DNA from: Chrysomallon squamiferum
Lineage: Eukaryota > Mollusca > Gastropoda > Neomphalida > Peltospiridae
Direction: 5' to 3'
Assembly (NCBI GenBank): GCA_012295275.1
Contig: CM022669.1
Coordinates: forward strand, 13,007,672 to 13,052,671
DNA: 45,000 nucleotides
Part shown: piece after piece, positions 43,970-45,000 of the stretch
Position numbering within the stretch: the stretch's first letter is position 1
Layout of the letters: every line of letters starts with the position of its first letter
The notes under the pieces: generated by a model
Databases searched by the model: none
What the model saw: only the letters and a program-made list of their open reading frames with translations
What the model was told of the DNA's origin: nothing
Made by a program: the position numbers and the translations under genes

Positions 43970-44700
43970 GAAACTAACATATTCCATACACTGTTAACAT
44001 GTTAAATATAATTACGGTAGATGTTTTTGTGTGTGTCTTGTTTTTTGTTGTTTTTATGATGATAAACAAATTAATGATGGCAAATCGTTGACCGGAGACG
44101 ATGGTGTCGCATGGTATAAAATCACACGGGAATTTAAAAACAAAAAAAAAAACAAATGTTTTTCAAGATTTTTGAGCTATAGTCTCGCTGTCAGTACAGA
44201 TTTATTTTATCTGTCTGTCAGTTGTTGACAGTTAGAACAGACATGTCAGTTTATTACTGTTGTGACGTATAAAATGAAAAAAGGGTTTTAATGGGATTTT
44301 TCAACCAAATCTTTTTTTTTTTTTTTTTTTTTGCATTTTGTCATTGGTCATCATGTATGTCATTGTTTTCGTTCACATGATGAAAATAAATATGCAAGTC
44401 AAAAATTGTAATAAAAGGAAATAACCCCCAGAAATCACCTGTTTCAAATTATGCTGTTCTTTAATCCATGTATTACTTGACAGTGTTGATACAAATGTTT
44501 ATATCATTAATTTCTATGTGAATCCATGTGTGCATGTCGGCATATCGACAGTTGCTTGTTAAATGTTATATATAATTAAGTAGATTTATCAAACCAGAAA
44601 ATAATCTTTATGATCCTGATATGAATTTTCAATAGGTTTCTGGTATGTAAAATATTAAAGCCGTATCACTTTTTTCTACTTTCCTGTACTGTTATTGTTA
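43970..44700. other. AT-rich unique sequence, no gene seen
   Basis: Poly(T) of 21 at 44312-44332. No exon or element is recognised. Confidence 0.5.
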
Positions 44701-44707
44701 TTATGGA

Positions 44708-44840
44708 GATGATGACGACAACATCACCAACAACAGTAACAACAACAACAACAACAACAACAATAATAATAATAATAATAATTAGAAGAAGAAGAAGTAG
44801 TAGAAGAACATTAATAATAAACAAAATAAATAAATAAATA
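44708..44840. repeat. (AAC)n-(AAT)n-(AAG)n-(AAAT)n compound tract
   Basis: AAC at about 44737-44763, AAT to about 44782, AAG/TAG to about 44805, AAT and then AAAT to about 44840. Confidence 0.92.
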
Positions 44841-45000
44841 ACAAATCTTCTAACTGATTATTTTAGCATTATTAGGTCTGTCTTATTTCACCCTTGGAGA
44901 TAATTACGGTCATTAACTCGGAAGCCTGTACTCGTTAAATTTCGATCTAACTCGGTCCGCTTCGTTTACTGGCGTAATGTTACGACGACTGCCAGATAAT
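44841..45000. other. Unique sequence at the window end
   Basis: CpG content rises in the last 100 bp (ACTCGG, TCGATC, CGACGACTG), but the window ends before anything can be identified. Confidence 0.4.

Overview
The window is a stretch of eukaryotic, AT-rich, intron-poor-in-signal nuclear DNA packed with simple sequence repeats. It holds no prokaryotic-style gene, no operon, no CRISPR array and no intact multi-exon gene that can be followed by eye. The mix suggests a cephalopod mollusc, with an octopus as the best guess: very dense and long (CT/GA)n arrays, (ATT/AAT)n, (ACAT)n, (ACAG/ATAG)n, (AC/GT)n, long poly(T)/poly(A) runs, and degraded tRNA-derived SINEs with AT-rich tails. This assignment is an inference from repeat texture only; another repeat-rich lophotrochozoan is possible.

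Layout. 1-2.1 kb: TTG and AGT trinucleotide tracts and a long CT array. 2.1-2.46 kb: an isolated CpG-rich, promoter-like island. 2.5-10.7 kb: mostly microsatellites, including a perfect A19-T19 palindrome. 11.1-11.3 kb: two CRE sites, RFX-like half-sites and a perfect splice donor, which together resemble a promoter with a short first exon. 11.6-18.2 kb: AT-rich unique sequence between arrays. 19.98-20.23 kb: a tRNA-derived SINE on the minus strand in a GC-richer block. 21.6-22.6 kb: a nearly repeat-free segment ending in the best coding candidate of the window, a first exon at 22555-22606. It encodes a signal-peptide-like start and ends in a phase-1 splice donor. 22.6-45 kb would then be intron or intergenic sequence. 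It contains a possible retrocopy with a poly(A) tail near 30.7-31.0 kb, several candidate cis-regulatory islands (29.05-29.34, 34.42-34.62, 38.4-38.9, 42.4-43.1 kb), many stem-loops, more SINE fragments, and a cryptic 117-codon open frame at 43615-43968.

How it may work together. If the 22555 exon is real, the plus strand downstream is transcribed as a long intron. From there to 39 kb every CT/GA array but the first one lies with CT on the plus strand, and poly(T) greatly outnumbers poly(A), a strand bias that fits transcription in that direction. All gene-level statements are low to moderate confidence and need transcript data or homology searches that could not be run here.
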